Positions 16,836 to 25,909 are shown, counted from the first letter of the stretch. The stretch is 64,000 nt of DNA from Rhodobacter flavimaris (GCF_021378075.1 NZ_JAJUOS010000004.1:62001-126000), one strand, 5' to 3'. Notes: generated by a model not told the origin, from the letters alone. Made by a program: numbers and translations.

Positions 16836-17956
16836 GCTGCCTCCTGCTGGGCAATGGCCTCAAACAGAGCGGTGATCTGCGCCGCGTCCACATTGCCGGT
16901 GATTGAGACTCGCAGCCGCGCCGTGCCGCGCGGCACGGTCGGCGGGCGGATGCCGCGCACGTCGAAGCCCTGCGCGCGCAGCGCCTCGGCCCGGGCCATC
17001 GCCAGCGCGTCCTCGCCCAGGATGACCGGGATGATCTGGCTGCGCAGCGCCTCGATCCCGCACAGGCGGCGCGCCTCGGCATGGGCATGGGCGATCCGCG
17101 CCTGAGCCGAGGTCACAAGGTCGGGCTGCCGGGCCAAGGCGTCCAGCGCGGCGCGGGTGATCGCGGCATTCAGCGGTGCCGGGGCGGTCGCGAAAATGAA
17201 GGGCCGCGCGCGGTTGATCAGCGTGTCGATCATCACCCGCGCGCCGCAGATCAACCCGCCCGACGATCCAAGCGCCTTGCCGCAGGTGTGCAGCGTCAGC
17301 ACCTCGGCATTGAGGTCATGCGCAAGCCCGCGCCCGTGTGGGCCGAAGATGCCGGTGGCATGGGCCTCATCGACAACCAGAACAGCGCCCGCCTCGCGGC
17401 TCAGGGCGGTCAGATCGGTTAGGGGCGCCAGATCGCCCTCCATCGAATAGACGCTTTCAACCGCGATCCAGACCTGTCCACGGCCGCCATCAGAGCGCCA
17501 TTGCGCCAGAACGCGGCGTGCGTCCTCGGCGTCGTTATGGGCAAAAGCCCGCGCGGTGGCGCGACCTAAGCGCATCCCCTCATGCGCGCTGGCGTGAACC
17601 AGCGCATCGTGCAGGATCAGGTCGTCCGCTGCGGGCAGGGTCGAGAAGATCGCCTGATTGGCCTGAAAGCCGCCGCCCATGTATAGCGCGGCCTCGGTGC
17701 CGAAGAAGGCAGCGGCCTCGGCCTCCAGCGCCTCATGCTCGGGGTGATTGCCCCGCAAGAGGCGCGAACCACCGGCCCCCGGCGGCACACCGCGCGCAAG
17801 TGCCCCAAGCGCCGCATCGCGCAACAGGGCCGAACCCGCCAGCCCGAGATAATCGTTCGAGGCTAAATCGAGCCCCTCTTGCGGGATCAGCCGACGCAGC
17901 CGGTGCCGCGCGGCCAGCGCCTCAAGCGCGCCGGCCAGCCGGGCTGCGGTGGTCAT
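16832..17956 (-). CDS. bioF: 8-Amino-7-oxononanoate synthase BioF
   Basis: 374 residues, an alpha-oxoamine synthase. Conserved parts: [10 protein letters not shown] near the N-terminus, [35 protein letters not shown] for the PLP Asp, and the Schiff-base Lys in [14 protein letters not shown]. It condenses pimeloyl-ACP with alanine to KAPA. It overlaps bioB and bioD by 4 bases each. Confidence 0.96.
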   Translation of the reverse strand: MTTAARLAGALEALAARHRLRRLIPQEGLDLASNDYLGLAGSALLRDAALGALARGVPPGAGGSRLLRGNHPEHEALEAEAAAFFGTEAALYMGGGFQANQAIFSTLPAADDLILHDALVHASAHEGMRLGRATARAFAHNDAEDARRVLAQWRSDGGRGQVWIAVESVYSMEGDLAPLTDLTALSREAGAVLVVDEAHATGIFGPHGRGLAHDLNAEVLTLHTCGKALGSSGGLICGARVMIDTLINRARPFIFATAPAPLNAAITRAALDALARQPDLVTSAQARIAHAHAEARRLCGIEALRSQIIPVILGEDALAMARAEALRAQGFDVRGIRPPTVPRGTARLRVSITGNVDAAQITALFEAIAQQEAA

Positions 17957-18933
17957 TCTGCCGCTTCCGTGCAGGCATGCTCCTCCGCCGCCATCGGCTG
18001 CAGCCCGAGCTTGGCGAAAAGCGCCATGTCGCGGCTGTCGCCGGGGTTCTCGGCGGTCAGCAGCGTGTCACCCGCGAAGATCGAGTTCGCCCCGGCGAAG
18101 AAGCACAGCGCCTGCATCTCGTCGCTCATCTCGCTGCGACCAGCCGAGAGGCGCACATGCGATTGCGGCATCATGATCCGCGCCAGCGCGATCACGCGCA
18201 CGAAGGCGATCGGGTCGAGCGGCTCGGCCTTGGCCAAGGGCGTGTCGGCCTGCGGCATCAGCATGTTGATTGGCACCGAATCCGGCGCCTTGGGCAGGTT
18301 GGCCAGCGACACCAGCATGTCGATGCGGTCGGTGGCCTCTTCGCCCATGCCCATGATCCCGCCCGAGCAGACCTTGATCCCGGCCTCCTGCACGCGGTTG
18401 AGCGTGGCGATGCGGTCGGCGAAGGTGCGGGTGGTGATGACCTCTGGGTAGTAGCGTTCCGAGGTGTCGATGTTGTGGTTGTAGTAATCGAGCCCCGCAT
18501 CGCGCAGCCGCACGACCTGCGTGTCATCGAGCATCCCCAGCGTCATGCAGCTTTCCATGCCCATCGCCTTGACGCCCTCGACCATGGCCACCAGCGTGTC
18601 CATGTCGCGCTCCTTGGGTTCGCGCCAGGCGGCGCCCATGCAAAACCGCGTCGCGCCCGCCTCGCGCGCCTTGCGCGCCTCGCTCAGCACCCGCTCGACC
18701 TCGATCAGCTTCGAGGCCGACAGGTTCGAACCATTACGCGCGGATTGCGAGCAGTAAGAACAATCCTCGGCGCAGCCCCCAGTCTTGATCGACAGAAGTC
18801 GCGACATCTGCACTTTGTTCGGGTCGAAATGTGCGCGATGCACGGTCTGGGCGCGGAACAGCAGCTCCATGAAGGGCAGATCGTGCAGGGCTGTGGCGGC
18901 CTCGCGGGTCCATTTCGGCTGTGTGTCGCTCAT
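17953..18933 (-). CDS. bioB: Biotin synthase BioB
   Basis: 326 residues from ATG 18933 (MSDTQPKW). Radical-SAM motif Cys54, Cys58, Cys61 in [26 protein letters not shown] and [11 protein letters not shown] are typical BioB motifs. It inserts sulfur into dethiobiotin. The open frame continues upstream but family length and homology favour this ATG. A BioR box overlaps the start codon and no Shine-Dalgarno is visible, so the mRNA may be leaderless or start just upstream. First gene of bioBFDAGC. Confidence 0.96.
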   Translation of the reverse strand: MSDTQPKWTREAATALHDLPFMELLFRAQTVHRAHFDPNKVQMSRLLSIKTGGCAEDCSYCSQSARNGSNLSASKLIEVERVLSEARKAREAGATRFCMGAAWREPKERDMDTLVAMVEGVKAMGMESCMTLGMLDDTQVVRLRDAGLDYYNHNIDTSERYYPEVITTRTFADRIATLNRVQEAGIKVCSGGIMGMGEEATDRIDMLVSLANLPKAPDSVPINMLMPQADTPLAKAEPLDPIAFVRVIALARIMMPQSHVRLSAGRSEMSDEMQALCFFAGANSIFAGDTLLTAENPGDSRDMALFAKLGLQPMAAEEHACTEAAE

Positions 18934-18934
18934 T

Positions 18935-18944
18935 TTATCGATAA
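18935..18944. promoter_or_regulatory. BioR box 1 (TTATCGATAA)
   Basis: An exact match to the BioR palindrome TTATMKATAA, extended to TTTTATCGATAAAA (18933-18946), which includes the A of the bioB ATG. Repressor bound here would block initiation at bioB. Confidence 0.88.
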
Positions 18945-18974
18945 AATCCAAAGATTGCGTGACTGCGCTCTTGT

Positions 18975-18984
18975 TTATCGATAA
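18975..18984. promoter_or_regulatory. BioR box 2 (TTATCGATAA)
   Basis: A second exact copy of the BioR palindrome, centred 40 bp upstream of box 1 in the bioB promoter region. Two sites could allow cooperative binding by BioR dimers. Confidence 0.86.
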
Positions 18985-19010
18985 TTCCGGGCGGCGCAAC
19001 AGATAAGAAC

Positions 19011-19036
19011 GGGGCGCCGCAGCGATGTGGCGCCCC
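19011..19036 (-). terminator. Stem-loop between bioB and the ornithine cyclodeaminase gene
   Basis: Perfect 8-bp stem GGGGCGCC / GGCGCCCC with a 10-base loop, 31 bases past the stop of the cyclodeaminase gene. In minus-strand reading it is followed by a short T-rich stretch (GTTCTTATCTG). Confidence 0.6.
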
Positions 19037-19067
19037 GGATCGGTCACATCAGGCCCTAGGGCTGCGC

Positions 19068-20138
19068 TTAAGACGCGGCGGTGGCCATCTCCCGCGCCGG
19101 GGTATTCGCGGCCGAGCGCAGGATCATCCCGTAAAGATCGCGCGGCTCGTCCGGGTCGGCCAGCATGTCGAGCGGCGTGCATAGCCCGGTGGCCGAGACC
19201 CGGTCGCGCAGGTAGCGCAAGGCGCTGAAATCCTCGGTCGCGAAACCGACCGAGTCGAAGATCGTGATCTGCTGGTCCGAAACGCGGCCCGGCGCATGGC
19301 CGGTCAGCACCTGCCAGAACTCGGTCACCGGGTGGTCGGGATCAAGCTGCTGGATCTCGCCCTCGATACGGGTCTGCGGCGGGTATTCCACGAAGATCTC
19401 CGAGCGCAGAAGCACGTCGCGCGCCAGCTCGGTCTTGCCCGGGCAATCGCCGCCCACCGCGTTGATATGCACGCCCTCGGCGACCATGTTGTCGGACAGG
19501 ATCGTCGCATAGCGCTTGTCGGCGGTCACGGTGGTGATGATCTGCGCGCCCAGAACCGCCTCTTGCGCGCTGGCGCAGGCCTGCATCGAAAAGCCCTTGC
19601 CCGAGAGGTTCGCGATCAGGCGTTCGGTCGCGCTCGGGTCGATGTCGTAAAGGCGGAATTTGCGGATCCCCATCAGCGCGTGGAACGCCAGGGCCTGGAA
19701 TTCAGACTGCGCACCGTTGCCGATGATGGCCACGGTATCGGCCCCGAGCGGCGCCAGCACCTTGGTGGTCAGCGCCGAGGTCGCCGCCGTGCGCAGCGCG
19801 GTCAGGATGGTCATTTCCGACATCAGCACCGGATAGCCCGTCGCCACATCGGCCAGTACGCCAAAGGCGGTCACGGTCTGGCGGCCGCTGCGGGTGTTTT
19901 CGGGGTGACCGTTCACATATTTGAAGCTGTAGGTTTCGCCGTCCGAGGTCGGCATCAGCTCGATCACGCCCGAGTCGGAATGGGCGGCGACGCGCGGCGT
20001 CTTGTCAAAGCTTTCCCATCTGCGGAAGTCGGCCTCGATATAGGCCGCCAGATCGCGCAGGAAGGTCTCCACGCCAGTGAGGGTAACGATCCGCATCATG
20101 TGATCGACGCTGACGAACGGAACGAGATTGAGGGACAT
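19068..20138 (-). CDS. Ornithine cyclodeaminase family protein
   Basis: 356 residues from ATG 20138 ([14 protein letters not shown]), the usual family length (about 350). [20 protein letters not shown] near the N-terminus and the NAD-binding [20 protein letters not shown] are typical, as is [14 protein letters not shown]. The named family reaction turns ornithine to proline with loss of ammonia. It lies 7 bases after the ABC permease gene, the last gene of a polar amino-acid uptake operon, so imported ornithine or a related cyclic-forming amino acid is the likely substrate. EutC-type family members act in ectoine breakdown, which remains an alternative. Confidence 0.88.
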   Translation of the reverse strand: MSLNLVPFVSVDHMMRIVTLTGVETFLRDLAAYIEADFRRWESFDKTPRVAAHSDSGVIELMPTSDGETYSFKYVNGHPENTRSGRQTVTAFGVLADVATGYPVLMSEMTILTALRTAATSALTTKVLAPLGADTVAIIGNGAQSEFQALAFHALMGIRKFRLYDIDPSATERLIANLSGKGFSMQACASAQEAVLGAQIITTVTADKRYATILSDNMVAEGVHINAVGGDCPGKTELARDVLLRSEIFVEYPPQTRIEGEIQQLDPDHPVTEFWQVLTGHAPGRVSDQQITIFDSVGFATEDFSALRYLRDRVSATGLCTPLDMLADPDEPRDLYGMILRSAANTPAREMATAAS

Positions 20139-20145
20139 GTCAGTC

Positions 20146-20841
20146 TTACCGGGTTGAGGCAGGGCGCAGATGCGCCTGCAAGTGGCGCGCGGCGATTCCA
20201 AAAGCGCCGGCGATGAGGAACGTAAGCGCCAGGTAGAGCACGGCCGCCGTGACCAGCCCTTCATAGGCGAGGTAGTATTTGCCGTTCAGCGTGCGCCCGG
20301 CGCCCAGGATATCCTGGATGGTGATGATGCTCGCCACGGTCGAGCCATGCAGCATCAAGATCACCTCATTGCCATATTGCGGCAGCGCGCGGCGGAAGGC
20401 GCCGGGGATGACGATGCGGCGCAACATCCGCAGGGGCGACATCCCGATGGCCTGCGCCGCCTCGATCTCGCCTTTCGGGGTGGCCTCGATGGCGCCGCGC
20501 AGGATCTCGGCGGTATAGGCCCCGGTATTGAGCGAAAACGCGATCAGCGCGCAGTTGAAGGGGCTGCGCAGCACCGTCCAGAGAAAGCTGTCGCGGATGA
20601 ACTCGAACTGCGAGAGGCCGTAATAGACCAGATAGGTCTGCACCAGCATCGGCGTGCCGCGGAACACGAAGACATAGCCGCGCAGAACCGCGTCGATATA
20701 GGGCAGGCGCATGGTGCGCAAAACCGCCACCGGCATGGCGATCAGCATGCCGATCGCCAGCGAGGCCACGGTCAGCTCCAGCGTCATCACGATGCTGTCG
20801 AGGAACATGTCCGCGTGTTTGAAGATCAGGTCGAAACGCAT
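20146..20841 (-). CDS. Polar amino-acid ABC transporter permease (HisM-like)
   Basis: 231 residues with several membrane helices and the permease EAA-type loop (GEIEAAQAIGMSPLRMLRRI about 133-152). YVFVFRGTPMLVQTYLVYYG is the conserved first half of the His/Glu/Gln/Arg permease family. It pairs with the gene 3 bases upstream to form the channel of a polar amino-acid importer. The predicted substrates are basic amino acids because of the binding protein and cyclodeaminase nearby. Confidence 0.92.
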   Translation of the reverse strand: MRFDLIFKHADMFLDSIVMTLELTVASLAIGMLIAMPVAVLRTMRLPYIDAVLRGYVFVFRGTPMLVQTYLVYYGLSQFEFIRDSFLWTVLRSPFNCALIAFSLNTGAYTAEILRGAIEATPKGEIEAAQAIGMSPLRMLRRIVIPGAFRRALPQYGNEVILMLHGSTVASIITIQDILGAGRTLNGKYYLAYEGLVTAAVLYLALTFLIAGAFGIAARHLQAHLRPASTR

Positions 20842-20844
20842 CTG

Positions 20845-21522
20845 TCAGAACCCCGGTCTGTAACGGCGCTCGAGCCGATGGAGCAGGTTGCCCGATACCG
20901 CCGTCAGCGCGAGGAAGAACAAGATCACCGCTAGCATGAAGACGAAGGGCTCACGCGTGGCCTTGCCGGCCTTGTCGGCCAGCCCGACCATGTCCTGAAG
21001 CCCGACGATCGAGATGATCGCGGTGGACTTCAGCATCACCAGCCAGGTGTTGGTGAAACCGGGCAGGGCAAGCCGCAGCATCTGCGGGAAGATGATCCGC
21101 CCAAGGATGCGGCGCGGCGCAAGGCCGATGGCCTGTGCGGCCTCGATCTGGCCGTGCGGCACCGACAGGTAGGCGCCGCGGAAGGTCTCGGCCAGGAAGG
21201 CGCCGAAGATGAAGCCAAGCGTCACCACTCCGATGAAGAAAGGGCTCAGGCTGATGCGCTCGTATCCCATCAGCGCGAGGACCGAGTTGATCGCGCGCTC
21301 GCCACCGAAGAAAAAGAGCAGCATCAGCACAAGATCGGGAACCCCGCGCGCGATGGTCGTGTAGCTTGTGGTCGCCGCCCGCCCGAGGCGGCCGCCACGC
21401 AGGTAAAGCGTGGCGAAACCGGCCCCGAGGGTAAGCGCGAGGGCCATGGACAGGATCGCAACCGCAATCGTGACACCCATGCCGCCGATCAGGATCGGCA
21501 GATAACCGACGATCTTGTCCAT
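20845..21522 (-). CDS. Polar amino-acid ABC transporter permease (HisQ-like)
   Basis: 225 residues from ATG 21522, where AAGGGG gives a good ribosome binding site. It has multiple membrane helices, the IARGVPDLVLMLLFFFGGER region and the EAA loop GQIEAAQAIGLAPRRILGRI. It is the second permease of the importer. It starts 10 bases after the binding-protein stop. Confidence 0.92.
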   Translation of the reverse strand: MDKIVGYLPILIGGMGVTIAVAILSMALALTLGAGFATLYLRGGRLGRAATTSYTTIARGVPDLVLMLLFFFGGERAINSVLALMGYERISLSPFFIGVVTLGFIFGAFLAETFRGAYLSVPHGQIEAAQAIGLAPRRILGRIIFPQMLRLALPGFTNTWLVMLKSTAIISIVGLQDMVGLADKAGKATREPFVFMLAVILFFLALTAVSGNLLHRLERRYRPGF

Positions 21523-21532
21523 GGCATTCCCC

Positions 21533-22291
21533 TTACTCGCCGTACTGGTCGGTCGAGAAGTATTGGTTGTTGATTTCCATGTACTTGCCATTGGCGCGGA
21601 TGGCCTTGATCGCGCCGTTCAGCTTTTCGCGCAGCTCGTCCTCGCCGGGGCGCAGGGCGATGCCGGCACCCTCGCCGAAATACTTCACCTCGCGGTGCGG
21701 CGCGCCGAAGAAGGCAAAGCCCTCGCCCGCCGGGGTCGAAAGGAAGGCGATCTCGCCGGTGCCCGCATCGACGAAGGCCGCGTCGATCCGCCCGGCGGTC
21801 AGGTCGAGGTAGATATCTTCTTCCGAGCCATAGAGGCCCAGTTCGACATCGGCGAATTCGCCAGCCATGAAGTCATGTGCGATGGTGCCGCGCTGCACGC
21901 CGACGCGCTTGCCCGAGAGGCCCTCGGCGGTGTCGGTCAGGCCCGCATCGGCCTTGCCGATGAACATGTTGGGCGATTGCAGGTATTTCTGGGTGAAGGC
22001 CACGACCTGCGCGCGCTCGGGCGTGATCGACATCGAGGCGATGATCGCATCGCATTTACCTTCGAGCAGCGAGGGGATCATGGCGTCCCAGTCGGTCTTG
22101 ACCAGCAGGCAGTCCGTGCCGATCTCGGCGCAGAGCGCGTTGGTCAGGTCGATGTCCATGCCGACGATCTCGCCCTTTTCGTTCATCATCGACATGGGCG
22201 GGTAGGCGCCCTCGACGCAAACCTTCATTTCGGCCGCGCCGGCAACGGCGGTCGTGGCAAGCAGGGCCGCAATGGCCGCGATAGTCTTCAT
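21533..22291 (-). CDS. Basic amino-acid ABC transporter substrate-binding protein
   Basis: 252 residues. Signal peptide MKTIAAIAALLATTAVAGAA, then the SBP family 3 fold: VCVEGAYPPMSMMNEKGEIV, GMDIDLTNALCAEIG, SMSITPERAQVVAFTQKY. The pattern is closest to Lys/Arg/Orn-binding (ArgT/HisJ) proteins. It captures the amino acid in the periplasm and delivers it to the two permeases. A Shine-Dalgarno ACAGGAGAAC precedes the ATG. Confidence 0.92.
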   Translation of the reverse strand: MKTIAAIAALLATTAVAGAAEMKVCVEGAYPPMSMMNEKGEIVGMDIDLTNALCAEIGTDCLLVKTDWDAMIPSLLEGKCDAIIASMSITPERAQVVAFTQKYLQSPNMFIGKADAGLTDTAEGLSGKRVGVQRGTIAHDFMAGEFADVELGLYGSEEDIYLDLTAGRIDAAFVDAGTGEIAFLSTPAGEGFAFFGAPHREVKYFGEGAGIALRPGEDELREKLNGAIKAIRANGKYMEINNQYFSTDQYGE

Positions 22292-22339
22292 TTGCTGTTC
22301 TCCTGTTGGTTTCTTGTTGGGGTGGTAAGGCGGCGCGCC

Positions 22340-23128
22340 TTAGTTCAGGCGCACGTGCTTGAGGAACTGGGTCAGGCGCACGGATTTGGGGGCGCCGAAA
22401 ATCTCGGCGGGCGGGCCGCTTTCCTCGACGAGTCCCTTGTGCAGGAACACAACCTTCGAGGCGACGTCGCGCGCGAATGCCATCTCATGGGTGACCAGCA
22501 GCATGGTGCGCCCCTCGGTCGCCAGATCGCGGATCACCGCCAGCACCTCGGCCACCAGTTCGGGGTCGAGTGCCGAGGTGGGTTCGTCGAACAGCATCAC
22601 CTCGGGCTGCATGGCCAGCGCGCGGGCGATGGCGATGCGCTGCTGCTGGCCGCCCGAAAGCTGCGCCGGGTAGGCGCCTTCGCGGCCCTTCATGCCGACG
22701 CGCTCCAGCAGCGATTGCGCCAGGGCGACGGCCTCGTCGCGATGCATCCCGTGGATCCGGGTGGGCCCTTCGATCAGGTTCTCCAGCACGGTCATGTGCG
22801 ACCACAGATTGAAGCTTTGAAAGACGAAGCCCAGCTTGGAGCGGATACGACGCAGCTGGCGCGGGTCGCGCGCCACGCGGCGGCCCTTGCGGTGCACAAG
22901 GTCCAGATGCTCGCCATTGACGAAGATCTCGCCCTGCGAGCAATCCTCAAGCTGGTTGATGCAGCGCAGGAAGGTGGATTTGCCCGACCCCGAGGCCCCG
23001 ATCAGCGCGATCACGTCGCCCTGATGCGCCTCAAGCGAGATGCCGCGCAGAACCTCGAGCGAGCCATAGCTCTTGTGCAGATCCCGGACGGCAAGGCGCA
23101 GCGCGCCCGAAGGTTCCAAGCCGTGCAT
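22340..23128 (-). CDS. Polar amino-acid ABC transporter ATP-binding protein (HisP-like)
   Basis: 262 residues. Walker A ALIGASGSGKSTFLRCINQL (about 37-56), signature QLSGGQQQRIAIARALA, Walker B VMLFDEPTSALDPEL and switch His VTHEMAFARDV. It powers the basic amino-acid importer. It is the first gene of the operon hisP-like, binding protein, two permeases, ornithine cyclodeaminase, so all five are likely expressed together; the LysR gene lies upstream on the same strand, 90 bases away. Confidence 0.93.
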   Translation of the reverse strand: MHGLEPSGALRLAVRDLHKSYGSLEVLRGISLEAHQGDVIALIGASGSGKSTFLRCINQLEDCSQGEIFVNGEHLDLVHRKGRRVARDPRQLRRIRSKLGFVFQSFNLWSHMTVLENLIEGPTRIHGMHRDEAVALAQSLLERVGMKGREGAYPAQLSGGQQQRIAIARALAMQPEVMLFDEPTSALDPELVAEVLAVIRDLATEGRTMLLVTHEMAFARDVASKVVFLHKGLVEESGPPAEIFGAPKSVRLTQFLKHVRLN

Positions 23129-23218
23129 TGTGAATTCCCCTGTCGGTAGCCGGTTGGTTGTCGTTGCGAAAACGCTACCACCGGCCCCGCGCGACAGGGC
23201 ATGAGAAATCAGCTCAAC

Positions 23219-24121
23219 TCATGAACCATATTCATGCCTGTTCCGGCGCGCCGCGGTGCGCAGCCATGCGACGAGCCGAGCAATATCGGGCTCGTTGCGG
23301 CGCTCATATTTGACCTGGATGTCATAGGTCAGCCCGGTGGGCACCGCATCGCCGGGCAGGCGCACCACCTCGCCCCGTGCCATCAGGGGGAAGGCGATGA
23401 AGTCGGGCACCAATGCCGCGCCCATGCCCGCGCGCACCATCTCAAGCGCCAGCAGGTAATGCGAGCAGCACCGCCACGCACCCGCGCGCAGCGCGCTCAT
23501 TTCAAGGTTGTTGAGCGCGGCGAAAGCCTCCCAGTCCTTGCCTGTCAGGACCGGGTCGGTATCCGAGGAGATCAGCGGGATCGGCCGCGCGAAGGCTTGC
23601 TGGAATTGCGGTGCGGCCACCGGCACCAGCAACTCGCGGAAGAGGCGGGTGGACCAATAACCACGCCTTTGCGGCTCGGAGCTGACGAAAACATCCGCGA
23701 CCCGGTCGGTGATCTCCGGCGGGTCCGAGATCATGATCAGGCGCAGGTCGATATCGGGGTTCTTCTCGGTGAATTGCGGCAGGGCGGGGATCATCCAGCC
23801 CGAGGCGAAGGACGAATAGAGCGCCAGCCGCACCATCCTCCGGTTCAGGCCGATCGTCGCAGCGGCAGATTGCTCGATCAGATCGAAGGCGCCATCAAGC
23901 GAATCCGCTAGCCGCAGTCCGGCATCCGTCAGGCTGATTGACCGGCCCTGACGCTCGATCAGCACTTCGCCCAGCAGGTCCGAGAGCTTGCGCAACTGAT
24001 GGCTGGCGGCGCTTTGGGTGATGCCAAGCTCCTCTGCCGCCGCAGTCACCGACAGGTGCCGGGCCACGGCATCGAAAACCTGGAATCCGCGCAGGTTCAT
24101 CTGGGTGCGGCGCTTGGTCAT
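23219..24121 (-). CDS. LysR-family transcriptional regulator
   Basis: 300 residues. The N-terminal winged helix is clear (FQVFDAVARHLSVTAAAEEL, GITQSAASHQLRKLSDLLGE) and the rest is a LysR effector-binding domain of the GcvA-like type. It lies between the amino-acid import operon (same strand) and the divergent deacylase gene, so it probably controls one or both in response to the amino acid. The octamer TCATGAAC occurs at both its ends (23219-23226, 24122-24129). Confidence 0.9.
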   Translation of the reverse strand: MTKRRTQMNLRGFQVFDAVARHLSVTAAAEELGITQSAASHQLRKLSDLLGEVLIERQGRSISLTDAGLRLADSLDGAFDLIEQSAAATIGLNRRMVRLALYSSFASGWMIPALPQFTEKNPDIDLRLIMISDPPEITDRVADVFVSSEPQRRGYWSTRLFRELLVPVAAPQFQQAFARPIPLISSDTDPVLTGKDWEAFAALNNLEMSALRAGAWRCCSHYLLALEMVRAGMGAALVPDFIAFPLMARGEVVRLPGDAVPTGLTYDIQVKYERRNEPDIARLVAWLRTAARRNRHEYGS

Positions 24122-24211
24122 TCATGAACTCCGCTCATCGTGTTTCAAGCGAACTCATTACTCGATCCGCTGTCAAGAACCTAGAGTGGACGCAAGTCAC
24201 AGGAGAGTATC

Positions 24212-25315
24212 ATGCAGACGGAACAGGTTACCCTCACCCCTGGCCCGATGAGCGGGAGCAGGCATCTTACGGTCTATCGGTTCGGCACACCCGGCGCGCG
24301 GCCGCGCGTCTATATCCAGGGCGGGCTTCATGCCGATGAGGCGCCCGGGATGCTGGTGGGGTTCAGTCTGCGTGACAGCCTGGCCCGGCTGGAGACCGAG
24401 GGCCGGATCAAGGGCGAGGTGCTGCTGGTGCCGCTGGCGAACCCCATCGGGCTGGATCAGGGCGTGGTTGGCGGCAGCTTCGGGCGTTTCGAGGCGACGA
24501 GCGGGCAGAACTTCAACCGCGACTTCCCCGATGCGGCGGCGCTGGCGCTGGCGGCAGACGACCGCGCGCCGGGTAACGACCCGGTCGCCGAGCTGCGCAC
24601 CCGCCTGGCCGCGGCGCTGGACGCGCTGCAACCGCGCAGCCCGATCGGCGCGCTACAGCGCGCCCTGCTACGCATGGCCATCGACGCCGATATCGTGCTG
24701 GACATGCACTGCGATTCCGAGGCCGTGACGCATATCTATTGCCATGCCGAGCAGACCGAGGAAGCCGCCCGGCTGGGCCGCGCGACCGGCTCGGCCGCGG
24801 TGCTTCATGCCGAGGTGCAGGGCGGGCGCTCGTTCGACGAAGCCTGCACCCTGCCCTGGGTGGCGCTGCGCGAGCGTTTCCAGATCGACCTGCCGATTGC
24901 CTGTTTCGCCGTCACGCTGGAATGGCGCGGCGTGCTGGACACCTGCCCCGAAGAGGCCCGCCGCGATGCGGAAGCCGTCATCGCCTGGCTGGCCGAGACC
25001 GGCTGCATCGAAGGCCCCGCCGGGCAGTCGCGCGAGGCCGGTGCCGCGCCCACGCCGCTGGCCGCGGTCGAGGTGGTCAGCGCCCCGGCGCCGGGCCTGT
25101 TCCACGCCTGCGTCGAGCCCGGCGCGCGGGTGCAGGCGGGCACCCTGCTGGGCACGGTGAAAAGCTTCCCCGACGGGCAGGACATTGCGATCCACGCCAG
25201 CACCGAGGGCGTGCTTTATGCGCGCGAACAGATGCGCATCGTGCGCGCGGGCACCGACCTGTTCTTTGTGGCCGGGCAAAAGCCGCTGCGGGCGGGGATG
25301 CTGCTCGGGGCGTGA
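24212..25315 (+). CDS. Succinylglutamate desuccinylase/aspartoacylase-family deacylase
   Basis: 367 residues. Zinc ligands are His40 and Glu43 in YIQGGLHADEAPG and His166 in VLDMHCDSEA, with the family's C-terminal beta domain (about 285-350, PAPGLFHACVEPGARVQAG). Ribosome binding site AGGAGAG precedes the ATG. It is transcribed away from the LysR gene. Members remove acyl groups from amino acids, for example succinylglutamate, N-acetylaspartate or N-acetyl-diaminobutyrate. Next to a basic amino-acid importer and ornithine cyclodeaminase, an N-acyl ornithine- or arginine-like substrate is a reasonable guess. Confidence 0.85.
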   Translation: MQTEQVTLTPGPMSGSRHLTVYRFGTPGARPRVYIQGGLHADEAPGMLVGFSLRDSLARLETEGRIKGEVLLVPLANPIGLDQGVVGGSFGRFEATSGQNFNRDFPDAAALALAADDRAPGNDPVAELRTRLAAALDALQPRSPIGALQRALLRMAIDADIVLDMHCDSEAVTHIYCHAEQTEEAARLGRATGSAAVLHAEVQGGRSFDEACTLPWVALRERFQIDLPIACFAVTLEWRGVLDTCPEEARRDAEAVIAWLAETGCIEGPAGQSREAGAAPTPLAAVEVVSAPAPGLFHACVEPGARVQAGTLLGTVKSFPDGQDIAIHASTEGVLYAREQMRIVRAGTDLFFVAGQKPLRAGMLLGA

Positions 25316-25367
25316 TCGGGGTTTCGCCCGCGCGGCAATGCAAAGTTTCCGGGCGTCCCCGCTGCGA

Positions 25368-25396
25368 TTGACAGCGCGGGGCGGCCGCCCTTAGCG
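25368..25396 (+). promoter_or_regulatory. Candidate leaderless promoter for the thioesterase gene
   Basis: A perfect TTGACA (25368-25373) is followed by a 17-base spacer and a weak TTAGCG (25391-25396). The ATG starts 6 bases later and there is no Shine-Dalgarno, so transcription could begin at the A of the start codon. Confidence 0.35.
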
Positions 25397-25402
25397 TTCG
25401 GC

Positions 25403-25846
25403 ATGACCAACGCCCTTGATCCCCAGATTGCCGACGCCATCCGCGCAAGTTTCGCGCGCCAGCACGCGATGGCCTTGATCCGCGCCGAGCTGCCGGTGAT
25501 TGGGCCGGGCCTTACCGAGATCCACCTGCCGCATTGGGAGGGGGTCGAGCAGCAGCATGGCTTTGTCCACGGTGGGGTCGTCGGCATGATCGCGGATTCG
25601 GCGGCGGGTTATGCCGCCATGACGATGGTGCCGCAGGGGGCCTCGGTCTTGACGGTGGAATACAAGATCAACCTTGTGGCCCCGGCGGTCGGATCGAAGC
25701 TGATTGCGCGTGGAACCGTGCTGCGGCCCGGCCGCACGCTGATCCTGACCAAGGCAGAGGTCTTCGGCATCGACGCGGGGCGCGAGAAACTCTGCGCCGT
25801 GATGCAGCAGACCATCATGGTCATGCACGGCAAAGACGAAAAGTAG
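25403..25846 (+). CDS. PaaI-family hotdog thioesterase
   Basis: 147 residues. The hotdog thioesterase motif is HGFVHGGVVGMIADSAAGYA (about 52-71), with the usual Gly-Gly and Asp. The family hydrolyses acyl- or aryl-CoA thioesters; specificity is unknown. It is 87 bases after the deacylase gene and converges on the carboxynorspermidine synthase gene. There is no clear ribosome binding site before the ATG. Confidence 0.85.
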   Translation: MTNALDPQIADAIRASFARQHAMALIRAELPVIGPGLTEIHLPHWEGVEQQHGFVHGGVVGMIADSAAGYAAMTMVPQGASVLTVEYKINLVAPAVGSKLIARGTVLRPGRTLILTKAEVFGIDAGREKLCAVMQQTIMVMHGKDEK

Positions 25847-25866
25847 ATCCCGGCCCCGGCAAATCA

Positions 25867-25890
25867 AAAGGCCCGCCGAAGCGGGCCTTT
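25867..25890. terminator. Bidirectional terminator
   Basis: Perfect 10-bp stem AAAGGCCCGC / GCGGGCCTTT with loop CGAA between two convergent genes; both strands end the stem in T residues. Confidence 0.85.
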
Positions 25891-25909
25891 GGTCTGCGTG
25901 GGCGCAGGA

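Noticed and set aside
15055..18984. Long plus-strand frames of 483 and 548 residues across bioA-bioB
   Set aside because: Both run antisense to bio genes with clear motifs and have Arg/His-rich, low-complexity sequences.
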